Below are positions 23,695-34,797 of a stretch of DNA of 64,000 bases, piece by piece. The translations under genes were made by a program, and so were the position numbers. The stretch's first letter is position 1. Every line of letters starts with the position of its first letter. Under the pieces are notes generated by a model, which searched no databases, was not told the origin of the DNA, and saw nothing but the letters and a program-made list of their open reading frames with translations. Source of the stretch: Zerene cesonia. Taxonomy: Eukaryota; Arthropoda; Insecta; Lepidoptera; Pieridae. Where the stretch lies: NCBI RefSeq assembly GCF_012273895.1, contig NW_024045136.1:1798001-1862000 (forward strand), written 5' to 3'.

Positions 23695-24821
23695 GTGTCC
23701 GAACGATTACGATAGAACGGAGAAAAACGGAACCTCTTTTGGATTTGAAGATAGTGCGTCGCGGAGTTAAAATGAATGAGGCTAAGAAAAACCAACAGAA
23801 CTTGAAGAATATATTGCTATATTCAAACGCTAATCCGATAAGGAATAAGGACAGTCTCGGATACGGTTGTGCGTTCTGCCCAGAACAGTTTCCTGATACA
23901 ACAGACCTGAAGAAGCACTTTTTGAATGAGCACAACAGCGATAGACTTATAAAATTCATGTCTACGAGGCTGTTTGAACAGGTCGTTAAGCTGGACATAA
24001 CATTTTTGAATTGTGCTCTGTGTGATAAAGAAATTCCTCAATTAGACGATTTGATTCTACATCTGAAATCGGAGCATGGGAAAAATATGCACACCGATAT
24101 AAAAAGTCCGATCGTGCCGTTTAAATTCGATTCGCCGGAACTGCGTTGCGCTGTTTGCTTGGCTGAGTACACGACATTCAAACTTTTGCAGGAGCACATG
24201 AACTCTCACTTCGGCAATCACGTTTGCAATGTGTGTGGGCGATGCTATATGACAGCGAGGCTCCTCGTCGGCCACATAAAGAGGCACAACACTGGCGACT
24301 TCAAATGTGATCAATGCGATAAAGTGTTCAGCAATCAGGAGAAGTTGCGGGATCACCAGAGGCGAACACACCTCGGCTTAGGGAAAAGGAACAAGTGTCA
24401 AGTGTGCAACGAACGATTCCTGGATTACTGGAAGAAAATCGACCACATGATTAAGGAACACGGTGCGCCGCCTGTTATACTAAAGTGTCAGGCGTGCGAA
24501 AGAACATTCCAGAACCAGAGGGCGCTGTCGAGGCATACGAAGAAGGATCATCTGTTGGAGCGTCGTCATAAATGTGAAGAGTGTGATATGAGGTTTTTCA
24601 GTAAAGGTGGATTGCAACGACACATGGCCAAGCATACTGGACTGAGACAGTTTCAATGTGATGTGTGCTTCAAAGCGTATGGGAGGAAGAATACGTTAAG
24701 AGAACATATGCGGATACACGCTGATGATAGGAGATTTGCGTGCAGCCATTGTGGGCAGGCGTTTGTCCAGAAATGTAGTTGGCGGAGTCACATGAGGTCG
24801 AAGCATGGTGAAGAAGTATAA
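23695..24821 (+). CDS. P11: C2H2 zinc-finger alternative 3'-terminal exon (10 fingers)
   Basis: Acceptor TTTATGTTTGTAG. About 374 residues to TAA. Basic leader (ITIERRKTEP, IVRRGVKMNEAKKN). Signature LYSNANPIRNKDSLGY, which lacks the GG pair and has Asn where Arg-Cys is usual. Ten fingers; finger 4 reads HVCNVCGRCYMTARLLVGH, unusual in replacing the AGF that is almost constant in that finger. Final helices GRKNTLREH and VQKCSWRSH, end KHGEEV. AATAAA at 24892. Sits between P10 and P12, which share a truncated C terminus that P11 lacks. Predicted nuclear DNA-binding segment. Confidence 0.9.
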
Positions 24822-25432
24822 CAGCTCATTTAGTTAATAACAGCTTTAAAGTTTATTCTTAATTCAATGATAGGTGAAATATTAAATTGCAAATAAATGC
24901 GTATTATGTTTCCTCGGTCTTTTATTCGTTTTGTTTTTGCCTTTTAGGTTACGGTTTTCGTAATCTTGCTGTTTACGGCTTTCAAATTTTCATTGACAGG
25001 AAACTGAAAGGAAATTGTTATAATTTTTAAGCAAATCAAGTTACTTATATTATTTTAAATGAGACAAGAGGCTCTTTGGTATGTCTGTGCAAAATCTCGA
25101 AACGAACTGACTTTATTGAAACACATAATTAAAATAATAACGTTAACCACTGATATAGCCGGTCGTAAATCAATACTTATTCTTACAAGTATTTAGTACC
25201 TAAGTTCAATACTTAAGATTACTGAACGTATAATTGTCATCATAATTTGAGTTTGAGTTTGAAAAGTGATCCATTTTGAAAAAGATTAAATGCAAGTAAA
25301 CAACCTCTAATTAATTTGAAATTTCCTAAAGCATCGAGTATTTTTGTACGTAGAAAGTATCTAGTTTTCGAGTTAGTAGTATTTGTGTATGTGTGAGACT
25401 CGACCACGGAATGATGAGAATATTTGTTGTAG
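24822..25432 (+). other. Interval between P11 and P12
   Basis: AT-rich, with the P11 poly(A) signal; nothing else recognised. Confidence 0.4.
24892..24897 (+). terminator. Candidate poly(A) signal for P11
   Basis: AATAAA 71 bp after the P11 stop. Confidence 0.65.
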
Positions 25433-26481
25433 GTCGCTTCGGAAGAAAGAAGATATTTGTTTTAAAAATCGACAAAAAAGAGGAAAAACTGTCGCTCGGG
25501 AAAGCGACGGTATCACTTAAAAGACACGTTGAGGTTGAAAAACATCAACATAATATAAAAGAGATACTGCTTAACTCGAACGCTACTCCAATACGAAGTA
25601 AAGTCGGCGTTGGTTACACGTGTTGTTTCTGCACAAATAAATACCCAGATCCGAAAGATCTGAAGCGCCACACATTAGATGCTCACGACGATCACACAAA
25701 ATCAAACTTTATGAAAGGCAAACATATGCATGGGTATTTCGTTAAGTTAGACATAACTGAATTAAAATGTAACTGTGGTGAAGAGCTGGAAACTATAGAA
25801 GAACTTGTCGAGCATTTGAAAGATGCACACAAAAACAAGCTGTTCGGAGACATCAAGAGTCACATCCTTCCATTTAAATTCAACAGTCCAGTTCTCAAAT
25901 GCTGTTCGTGCTTGAACATTTTTAACACGTTCAAAGCGCTGCAAGAGCACATGAACGTCCACTATAGGAACTATATATGCGAAGTGTGCAATGCAGGATT
26001 CGTGAACAAAAACATTCTTCTGAGGCACGGTGACGCGCACAAGATAGGCACTTTCACCTGTGAAATATGCACTAGGACTTTTGACACGGCGCGAAAGAAA
26101 CGCCTCCACGATCGCTCCAAACACGCGGGAGTCAAACTGCCGCACAAATGCGGGTACTGCGACGAGAGATTCAAGGAGGCGTGGAAGAAACACGATCATC
26201 TGTCCAAAATTCACGGCATCAAAAGCCCCGGGATAAAATGCCAAGCGTGCGATAAAAGTTTTCATTCGAAACACGCGTGGCGATTGCACACTAGCAGGGT
26301 GCACCTATTGCAACGTTCGTTTAAATGCACGAGCTGCGATATGGAGTTTTACGCGAAGAGGGAACTGGATAGTCATATGATAAAACATACAGGGTCGAGA
26401 GACTTTCGGTGCGACGTTTGCATGAAATCGTTTGCGCGGCAGAAGACGTTGAAAGAGCACACAAGGCGCATACATTCCTAA
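25433..26481 (+). CDS. P12: C2H2 zinc-finger alternative 3'-terminal exon (9 fingers, one altered)
   Basis: Acceptor ATATTTGTTGTAG, with a weaker pyrimidine tract than its neighbours. About 348 residues to TAA. Basic leader RFGRKKIFVLKIDKKEEK. Signature LNSNATPIRSKVGVGY. Nine finger positions, of which finger 2 is altered: it reads LKCNCGEELETIEELVEH, a Cys-x-Cys where the family has Cys-x2-Cys, as if one codon had been lost. That finger may not bind zinc normally. Ends KTLKEHTRRIHS after finger 9, so finger 10 is absent as in P10. No AATAAA within 250 bp. Predicted nuclear DNA-binding segment. Confidence 0.9.
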
Positions 26482-27052
26482 TTGATATTTACACTTAAAT
26501 TGAAAAAATCGGGTGGAATATGACTGTAGGATATGTTGTGAAGTTTCTCATATTATCATTAAAATTTTGTTGAACTATGAGGTGTATTAATCAACCTTGA
26601 GGTTATAAATATTATGAAGATTCTTACGTAAATTAATGTCAATGTAATTGATATTGAGTATTGCAAATATCCTGCTATCAACTATATCAAAGCTATTTGA
26701 ATTTGCGAAATTATAAGCTGTCAATTATAACTTTAGGTAATTAATAAGTGATAATAATTTAATAATTTTTATTTCACTAAGAAACCGTAGTACGGAATAA
26801 TACAGACCCTGGTGAACTGTGTCTCGAAGGCCAGCACAACGTTATTAGTACGTTTCACTCGTACAATGTATCCACGTTAGACTTAGTCTCGATAAAGTTA
26901 TATTTGCTGAAAATCGATGTATCTCTGAAGCATCATGCAGTAAACAAGATAAAAAATAAATAAATAAAAAAAAAATTATAAATATTTTTATAAATGTAAA
27001 GTTTGATAGTGTTGGAAAGTGCACAATGATAACATGAAACGTTTCATTTTAG
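26482..27052 (+). other. Interval between P12 and P13
   Basis: AT-rich, with an A-rich tract near 26950-26980; no exon or repeat family recognised. Confidence 0.4.
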
Positions 27053-27987
27053 GTCCCATTTGGCCAACAAAGAAAGTGTTTATCAGAAATCCGCAGCCGT
27101 TGAAGAAAGTGAAGAAGGAATCGTTAAAAATAGTGCCGAGAGCAACAGTGAATTTGTTTATGAAGGCGAGAGCTGAAATAGGAAAACATTTAGAGAACAT
27201 ACGACTGATTTTAATGAACTCTAACGCGACGCCGATCCGGTGTCGTGGGGGATTCTCTTATACTTGCTACTTCTGCGTCAATCAGTATCAGAACCCGGAT
27301 GAACTAAAAACACACACGCTAACGGAACACGACAATACTGCCAAAGAAGTATTTATGAAGGGTGCAACATTGATCAATTACATGGTGAAATTGGACATAA
27401 CTGGACTGAAATGCAATCTATGCGGGAAAGATGTTCCTGAATTAGATGAATTCACCAAACATTTGACCTCGGTTCACGCCAAAAAGTACCATACAGATAT
27501 AAAAAGCCATATAGTTCCGTTTAGATTCGGAAATAACGGCTTTAGCTGTGTGTCTTGTCACAATAAATTTAACAATTTCAAAACCCTAATCGAACATATG
27601 AATGCACACTACAGTAACTTTGTCTGTGATATATGTGGCGCTGGATTCGTAAATAAGAGAACGTTACAAACGCACGGTTATAGGCATAAAACGGGTACCT
27701 TCAATTGCACATTTTGCACCAAAGTATTTGACACGAGTATCAAGAAGCGCGATCACGAAAGAGGTGTCCATATACTTAGGAATAAGAGGAGTAAATGTGG
27801 TTATTGTGGGGAGAAGTTCACAGATTATACGAAGAAGAATGACCACGAAGTTAAAGTACATGGAGCGACTCCAATAGTGTTGCAATGTCAGGCCTGTGAT
27901 AAGACTTTTGGCAATCAAAGGTCTCTTACGATGCATACAAAATCCTACCATCTGCTTCAAAGAAAGAAGTCGGAGAAAAATGTATAG
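27053..27987 (+). CDS. P13: C2H2 zinc-finger alternative 3'-terminal exon, shortened (7 fingers)
   Basis: Acceptor CGTTTCATTTTAG. About 310 residues, the shortest plus-strand unit. Basic leader (PTKKVFIRNPQPLKKVKKE). Signature MNSNATPIRCRGGFSY. Seven fingers: YTCYFC, LKCNLC, FSCVSC, FVCDIC, FNCTFC, SKCGYC and LQCQAC. After the seventh, the conserved linker HLLQRKK is followed by SEKNV and a TAG, so fingers 8-10 are missing. AATAAA lies at 28051, 64 bp after the stop, so the shortened end looks like a settled 3' end and not a sequencing break. No in-frame donor was found near the end. Predicted nuclear DNA-binding segment lacking the constant half. Confidence 0.88.
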
Positions 27988-28722
27988 TGCCATCTTCAAA
28001 ATTGAGGTTTTCTTAATAGTGCTTTGTCACTGTCTTGCTGTAGTTAATGAAATAAATAAATTTGCAATTGAATGAATTGAAATAAAAGATTTTGAAAGTA
28101 TGTCCATTGTCTATTATATTTTCACATCATTAGTTCTACCTATCGATATCTTCAGGTTAATATGTAGTTTTTATATCTTAACTTTGGACTCCGTCCCGGC
28201 GTCGCCCATGGTGCACATTCAGTCAGAACTCAGAGATTATGTACATATCTAACGATGAATGATTTGCATCCGTAGTTTCTGAAATGAGCGCTATAATTTA
28301 TATAAAAAATATAGTGGTGCTATTGCTCCATTCTAGAGAATAAGAATAATCTTAACATATCTAATATATATACTACAATATACCTATTTTCAGGTATTAA
28401 CTATTAATATATTGGAGATATTTTGTTTTCTACAAAACACTATTAATTTATAACTAGGCAACGTACAATTTTTTAAACTTATGGACTCATTTTAACTGAG
28501 AAACCTTAATTATGCCTTAATTACACTCTAAAAAGTACTTATAGGTTATTATTCCTATGCATTCTTATTCTAATTAAATATGTCTGCCTCCTTTTCTGGT
28601 GAATGTTAAAATAACGATAAGCAACATTTCGAGGACTTTTCATGGTAGGTAAAGGTGTTCAAACTAAATATTTAAATCCGTTAGTATATCCGCTGAAATT
28701 AATGCGTAAATTTTGTTCCTAG
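27988..28722 (+). other. Interval between P13 and P14
   Basis: AT-rich with two poly(A) signals for P13; nothing else recognised. Confidence 0.4.
28051..28056 (+). terminator. Candidate poly(A) signal for P13
   Basis: AATAAATAAA 64 bp after the P13 stop; a second AATAAA lies near 28081. Confidence 0.65.
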
Positions 28723-29849
28723 GTAAGACAACCGGCCTTAGCAACGCGAAAGACACTGGATTAAAACGCGAATTTTCCGACGTGCTAAGTAAAACAAAGA
28801 TAAACGTCAAGGAAGTTTTGCTTAACACAAATGCGACGCCGATTCGTTGCAAAATCGGAATTGGTTATTCCTGTTGTTTCTGCATAAAGCAATTCCCCGA
28901 TCCAGCCGATCTAAAAGCTCATACATTAGCAATACATGTTAAAAGTGCTGACGATCTAAACAATAGCAATATAAAAAGGGTGACTGGCCGTGGAAGGAAT
29001 AAGCTCTGCGTTAAATTAGATGTTACAGGGCTTGAATGTAAATTATGCAGCAATCCAATATCGTTCGATGAAATGTTTAATCATCTCAAAGACCACCACA
29101 GAAGGATCTTCACAGATGTGAGCAATCATATAATCCCATTTAGATTCGATAGCGATAAACTTCACTGCTGTTTGTGCTCTAAAGAGTTCAAGGCCTTTAA
29201 AACATTGTTAGAACACATGAATGTACATTTCAGTAACTATATATGCGATATATGCTCAGCGGGTTTCCTAAATGAAGCAAAATTAACGTTGCATAAGATG
29301 TCCCATCCATCTGGACAACACCTATGCAGCTATTGCTCGAAAGTCTGTGATACAAAAGCGAAGAAAGTGGCGCACGAGAAGAGCGTTCATTTGAACGCAA
29401 GGAATTTGACTGTATGCGGATATTGCAAGGAGAAATTCAAGAGCCAGAGTCGGAAAGAGATCCATTTGAACGAAATGCACGGTGTCCCGTTGCCGAAACG
29501 AGAGAAGGCGACATGTAGAACATGCAATCGCGATTTTCTGAGCAAACATTCCCTGACCGCGCATTTGAGACGTGTGCATTTATTGGAGAAGACCCACAAA
29601 TGCCAGTATTGTGTAATGGAGTTTTATTCGTCGTTCGAACTGAAGAAACACGTCATTAAACATACAGGTGTCAAAGAGTTTCAGTGCAACGTGTGTTCCA
29701 AGTTTTTTGGGAGAAAGAGTACTCTTCGTGAACACATGCGAATCCATGGTGATAAGAAAAGGTATGAATGTGTGAGTTGTGGGCAGGCGTTCGCACAGAA
29801 ACACAGCTGGAGGAGTCACATGCGAACAAAGCATGGGAAAGACGCCTAG
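28723..29849 (+). CDS. P14: C2H2 zinc-finger alternative 3'-terminal exon (10 fingers)
   Basis: Acceptor TTTTGTTCCTAG, immediately followed by GTAAGA, so the same point reads as a 3' splice site and as a near-consensus 5' splice site. About 374 residues to TAG. Signature LNTNATPIRCKIGIGY. Ten fingers; finger 2 (LECKLC) is short, with His-x3-His. The stretch before finger 7 reads GVPLPKREKATCRTC, shared with P15 and P16, marking a P14-P16 subgroup. Final helices GRKSTLREH and AQKHSWRSH, with His where other units have Cys. AATAAA at 29937. Predicted nuclear DNA-binding segment. Confidence 0.9.
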
Positions 29850-30207
29850 TTTATCTTATCTAGTTTATGTAATAGCGGACATAAATATCTTTATGTACAT
29901 ATGAACTATGCTTTATATAAATGTACCTAATTCAATAATAAATTGTAAATAAATAAATTGAATTTGATTTATTTTTATCTTAAGTCATACCTTGATTTTA
30001 ACTAAAATGTTCCATTTCTTTTCCTACATACTTCTTATAGACTTTTAACAAAAATATTTAGAACTTTATAGTAATGTTATGGACCATAAGAATCAGCAAT
30101 ATTCTTAAAAAAAGTCATCTCTTTTCATAGTTTTATATATTATCAGTGAGTACGAAGCGAATGGAAGCAAAAATCTTCGGTCACTAATTATCAATTTTCG
30201 CCCATAG
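29850..30207 (+). other. Interval between P14 and P15
   Basis: P14 3' untranslated region and short upstream sequence of P15; nothing else recognised. Confidence 0.4.
29937..29942 (+). terminator. Candidate poly(A) signal for P14
   Basis: AATAAA 88 bp after the P14 stop, followed by further AAATAAATAAA. Confidence 0.65.
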
Positions 30208-31343
30208 GTAAAAAGGAAGGCAGCTTGAAGATTGAAACGGAATACCAGGAAAACGAAACTCCAAGTGACCATGTGTATTCAAAAACAAAGTCTAACATAG
30301 CTGAGATTTTGAAGTGCACCAATGCCACCATAATAAGGTGCAGGGGTGGTATAGGCTATCGATGCTCTTTTTGCAAGGAAGAATTTCCCGACCCAGCTGA
30401 TCTTAAGAAACACACATTAGAGCACACTGAAGGCATTGATGTCTTCTCCAATAAAATCCTAAGAAAAATTGTGGGTAGAGAGCAAAGTAAATTGTGCGTT
30501 AAATTAGACATAACATCGCTCACGTGTAACATATGTGGATCAGCTATCGCTTCACTCGAAGACCTGTTCCAGCATTTAGTGAACGAACATAAAAGGACTA
30601 TTTACACTGATATAAAAAACCACATAGTACCATTCAAATTTGATACGGAACAGTTACGCTGCTGCATTTGCTCGAAGGAATACAATTCGTTCAAAGCCTT
30701 ATTAGAACACATGAACACGCACAGCGCCAACTATGTGTGCAACATCTGCTGCGCTACGTTTGTGAATAAAGGAAAGGTTAAAGTTCATAAATTGACTCAC
30801 GTCATCGGCGAATACAAGTGCAGATATTGTCCCAAGATACTGGACACCATAGTGAAAAAGACGTGTCACGAAAGAAGTGCCCACAAAAACGTCAACGAGA
30901 TCAGCAAATGCGGGTACTGTAGCCAGAAATTCAGCAGTCACAGGCGTCGAGAGGTGCACCTGTTCGAAGCGCATGGAGTTCCCTTGCCGAAAGTCGACAG
31001 GGTCATGTGCAAGATATGCATACGTGAGTTCTGGAGCAAGAACGCGCTGAACGCGCACTTGCGAAGAGTGCACCTGCTGGAGAAGTCGCATAAGTGCGAG
31101 TTCTGCGATATGGAGTTCTTTGCGCTGAACGAACTGAGAAACCATATTCTGAAGCATACGGGCGAAAGGAGTTTCAAATGTGACGTGTGTTCGAAGGCGT
31201 ATGGACGGAAGACTACGCTACGGGAACATATGAGGATACATGAGAACGATAGGCGGTTCAAGTGCGACCATTGTGGCCAAGCGTTTGTGCAGAAGTGCAG
31301 CTGGCGGGGACACATGCGGGCGAAACACGGGGAGGATGTATAG
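30208..31343 (+). CDS. P15: C2H2 zinc-finger alternative 3'-terminal exon (10 fingers)
   Basis: Acceptor TTTTCGCCCATAG, exon start GTAAAAAGG. About 377 residues to TAG. Signature KCTNATIIRCRGGIGY. Ten fingers; the linker after finger 1 (SNKILRKIVGREQSKLC) is longer than in P3-P11 and is shared with P14 and P16. Before finger 7 it has GVPLPKVDRVMCKIC. Finger 8 is HKCEFCDMEFFALNELRNH. Final helices GRKTTLREH and VQKCSWRGH, end KHGEDV. Very close to P16 over fingers 1-8, so the two are likely a recent tandem duplicate. AATAAA at 31389. Predicted nuclear DNA-binding segment. Confidence 0.92.
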
Positions 31344-31388
31344 TAAATGTAAAATTGTGGTTAGGTTTCATTGAAGACTTTGTCAGTG

Positions 31389-31394
31389 AATAAA
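31389..31394 (+). terminator. Candidate poly(A) signal for P15
   Basis: AATAAA 46 bp after the P15 stop. Confidence 0.65.
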
Positions 31395-31529
31395 ATTGTT
31401 GATAATATTGTCTTTTTGTTTAATGTTAATCGTAATAGAGCTCCTCATTTCCTGATAATATAAGAACTATGTTAACGTATGTCGTAAGAATTGGTATACC
31501 CACCCAAAGTGATTTGTAGTTTCATTAAT

Positions 31530-31750
31530 TTTTTTTATGTTTTAGTCTGCAATGGTGTGGGTCGCCTGATGGTAAGCGCTGCCATCGCCCATGAACATTT
31601 GGGAAGGTGTCGATTGATGACTTTACGCCTCTATAAATAGATTGACGACTTCAAATTGGATAAGGATTAGGAAAGGATTGACGAGAGGAATAAAGGAAAG
31701 GACTGGGAAGGGTAAGAAAAAACATATGGGCCTACAGCTCCCCCACTCAC
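31530..31750 (-). mobile_element. Retroposon 3' fragment, family A
   Basis: TTTTTTTATGTTTTAGTCTG, then GGTCGCCTGATGGTAAGCGC and CATCGCCCATGAACATTTGG. Ends near CAGCTCCCCCACTCACCGG. Poly(A) side faces left, so minus orientation. Confidence 0.75.
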
Positions 31751-32431
31751 CGGGGTTTTAAGATAGATACTTTGAATACTCTACCGTGGGCTGAAAAATT
31801 TCTACTGTACTAATATTATAAGAGGTAAACATTGTCAATTGGTGAGTTTTGTAAGGATTGTATCTACTGAACCGATTTTAAAGATTATTTTCGATCATAA
31901 TATAATAAAAATAAAAATGTTGTACCTAAAATAAATAAATCATATTACTGGTTTTTACGTCTTTAGTTACTTGTGAATGTTCTATGTTTGAAGAAAACGG
32001 AAAACTCTTACTTCTATCAGTACCTACCGTCATATGTATTTATTGAGCTTTTTCTTGGTAAATTGAGGCGACCTTATTATTACACTATATTTACTTGCGT
32101 AAAAATTACGGCGCAATCTATAATATTTTTTTAAGGTCTTCAAAAAAAGGCGTAGGTTCTCAATTCGGCTGTTTTTGTGAATGAATGAAATATTCTTTAT
32201 TGTACACATAAAACATGACATTGACATGAAAAAACAGGATATAACATATTACGGATGGTTTTATTGCTCAATAGCAATTTCTTTCAGGCAATAATTTTTG
32301 GTGTTTGTTATCTCGGAACTTTCGGCTGAGTGAACCGATTTTGATGATTCTTTTTTATTATTTGAAAGCTGGTGCCATCTAATTTGATAATGCTAAGGTG
32401 GGTTAGGGTCTCGTGATAATAATTGTACTAG

Positions 32432-32735
32432 CTGTGACCCGCGGTTGAAACCGCGTATGCGTGCTGCGTAACCGTATCCCGTAGGAATATCGGTATAAAA
32501 AGTGCCTATGTGTTATTTCAGTTGTCCAGCTATCTACGAAGCAAAATAGTATTATTATTCACCAATAGATGTCAGGAAAAAAAAACACGAATAAAACACG
32601 AATATGACATTTTCTAAAAAAAATTCCTAGCTAGATCGATTTATCGCCCCCGAAAACCCCTATATACTAAATTTCATGAAAATCGTTGGAGCCGATTCCG
32701 TGATTCCAACATATACAAGAATTGCTCGTTTAAAG
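32432..32735 (-). repeat. Diverged family B repeat
   Basis: Begins AGCTGTGACCCGCGGTTG and holds CGTAGGAATATCGG and TTTCATGAAAATCGTTGG blocks; the left third matches family B, the rest is less certain. Confidence 0.5.
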
Positions 32736-32870
32736 GTATAAGATAAAGGCAGATTATAATTTAGCTAGTGATGTGTTAATACACGAATGTTTGAAATTAT
32801 ATGTAGGTAAATAATAAACGAAGATGCATTTTTTTTGCCTGGGAAACTAATACAGACTTTTTATTCTTAG

Positions 32871-34012
32871 GTAATATTGAATCCAGCGTAGACTTCAAGA
32901 TAGAAAAAGCAGAATTCAAAGATACGCCGACCAGGAACGACGTGTATAAAAAAACAAAGCGGAACATATCGGAGATTTTGAAGTGCACCAACGCCACCCC
33001 TATCAGATGCAGAGGTGGCATAGGATACATGTGCTGCTTCTGCAAGGAACAGTACCCAAATCCTGCTGACTTGAAAATACACACACTGGAGCACTACGCA
33101 AATATCGAAGCCTTCAGTAATAAAATTCTTAAGACAATTATGGGCATAGCTGAACATAGGCTGTGTATTAAGTTAGACATCACGGCCTTGTCTTGTAACA
33201 TATGCGATGTAAATATCGATTCATTAGATGACCTATTCGAGCATCTGATTGAATCGCACGATAGGATAATACACAGAGATATAAAAAACCATATAGTACC
33301 GTTTAAATTTGAGACAGAAGATATATCGTGCTGTATATGCTCGAAGAAATTCAACTCCTTTAAGGCTCTATTGGAGCACATGAATACGCACAGTACAAAT
33401 TACGTATGCAACATCTGCTGTGCGACTTTCGTGAATAAAGCAAAGATATCTGTCCACGAATTGACGCATGTTATAAGTGAATTCAAATGCAGCTATTGCC
33501 CGAAAGTGTTGGATACGAAATTGAAGAAGGCCTGCCACGAGAGCAACGCGCATAAAAACGTGAACAAAATTAGCAAATGTGGTTACTGCAATGAAAAGTT
33601 TAGCAGCCATAAAAGGAAAGAGATGCATCTATATGAAATGCACGGGGTGCCGCTGCCCAAAATAGACAGGGTCACTTGCAAGATATGCATACGCGAATTT
33701 CTCAACAAGAACGCGTTGAACGCACACTTGCGGCGTATACATTTATTGGAGAAGTCACATAAGTGTGAGTTTTGCGATAAGGAGTTTTTCGCGTTGAACG
33801 AACTGAACAACCACGTGGTGAAGCACACTGGGGGACGGAATTTTCAGTGTCACTTATGTTTGCGCGCGTATAAGAGGAAGAAAACTCTCACGGCGCACAT
33901 GCACACGCATTCAGATGAAATACGTTTCAAGTGTGATCTGTGCGAGCTGACTTATTTGCAGAAAAGCACGTGGCGCACGCATATGCGGACTAAGCATGAG
34001 ATTGAAGTGTAG
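32871..34012 (+). CDS. P16: C2H2 zinc-finger alternative 3'-terminal exon (10 fingers), last of the plus-strand array
   Basis: Acceptor TTTTTATTCTTAG, exon start GTAATATTG. About 379 residues to TAG. Signature KCTNATPIRCRGGIGY. Ten fingers; fingers 1-8 resemble P15 (for example GVPLPKIDRVTCKIC and KCEFCDKEFFALNELNNH), while fingers 9 and 10 have diverged: helices KRKKTLTAH and LQKSTWRTH, with CDLCELTY in place of CGQAF, and the end is KHEIEV. AATAAA follows at 34047, 35 bp after the stop. No further plus-strand finger exon is seen before the convergent minus-strand set. Predicted nuclear DNA-binding segment. Confidence 0.92.
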
Positions 34013-34046
34013 TTCGTGGGCTAGAATGTACGTTGTTTTTAAGAGC

Positions 34047-34052
34047 AATAAA
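34047..34052 (+). terminator. Candidate poly(A) signal for P16
   Basis: AATAAA 35 bp after the P16 stop; may also be the end of the plus-strand gene. Confidence 0.65.
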
Positions 34053-34197
34053 GATGTTTTGTAAATACTGCAATATTATGTTAATACTAAGTAGTCTTAA
34101 GTATAGGTTCTCAAAATTAAAGCTCAAAATAATTGAAAGTATTTGATAACTTTTTTAAAGAGATTCGATTGTTAAGGTCCATATTTAGGATATCAAG

Positions 34198-34402
34198 TGA
34201 AGTCCCGTGTCCCCTAGTGGGGTATGGGGCAGATGATGTACATCCGTTTCACTGATCGATTTTCTATAGTGACAAGTAGGTGATCAGCCTTCTGTGTCCT
34301 GCCAGACCGAGACATTTTTTTTTGTGCGTCCCCACCGGGAATTGAACCCAGGTCCCCTCGGTTCTACGCTCACGCGTTAACCATTGTACCAAGGAGGCGG
34401 TC
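34198..34402 (-). mobile_element. tRNA-derived SINE, family 1
   Basis: Reverse-complement copy of the element at 10178; B box visible as GGGAATTGAACCC on the plus strand and head as CCAAGGAGGCGG. Confidence 0.85.
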
Positions 34403-34591
34403 TATATTTAGGATATAAGTGATAATAAAGATTCAGAAAAAAAAAAATATTGTTTTCTTTGAAGTACTAATTTATATGATGATATATGACTTCAAATTCT
34501 CAAAATACAAAATAACACTTAATTTTAATGGGACCACACGAGAGGCATCAGCTTTCAAATAAAAAAAGATTCCTCAAAATCCTACTTCCTA

Positions 34592-34797
34592 CTAATCCTA
34601 CTAATATTATAAATGCAAAAGTTTGTAAGGATGTGTGTGTGTTTGTTGCTCTTTCAGGCAAAAACTGCTGAACCGATTGCAATGAAATTTGGTACGTAGA
34701 CAGCTGGACCACTGGAATAACATATAGGCAACTTTTTATCCCGATATTCTAACGGGATATGGACTTACGCGGGTGAAACCGCGGCGCGCCGCTAGTG
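34592..34797 (+). repeat. Short interspersed repeat, family B
   Basis: From ACTAATATTATAAATGCA to GTGAAACCGCGGCGCGCCGC, with the internal CTGAACCGATTGCAATGAAA block. Confidence 0.8.
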
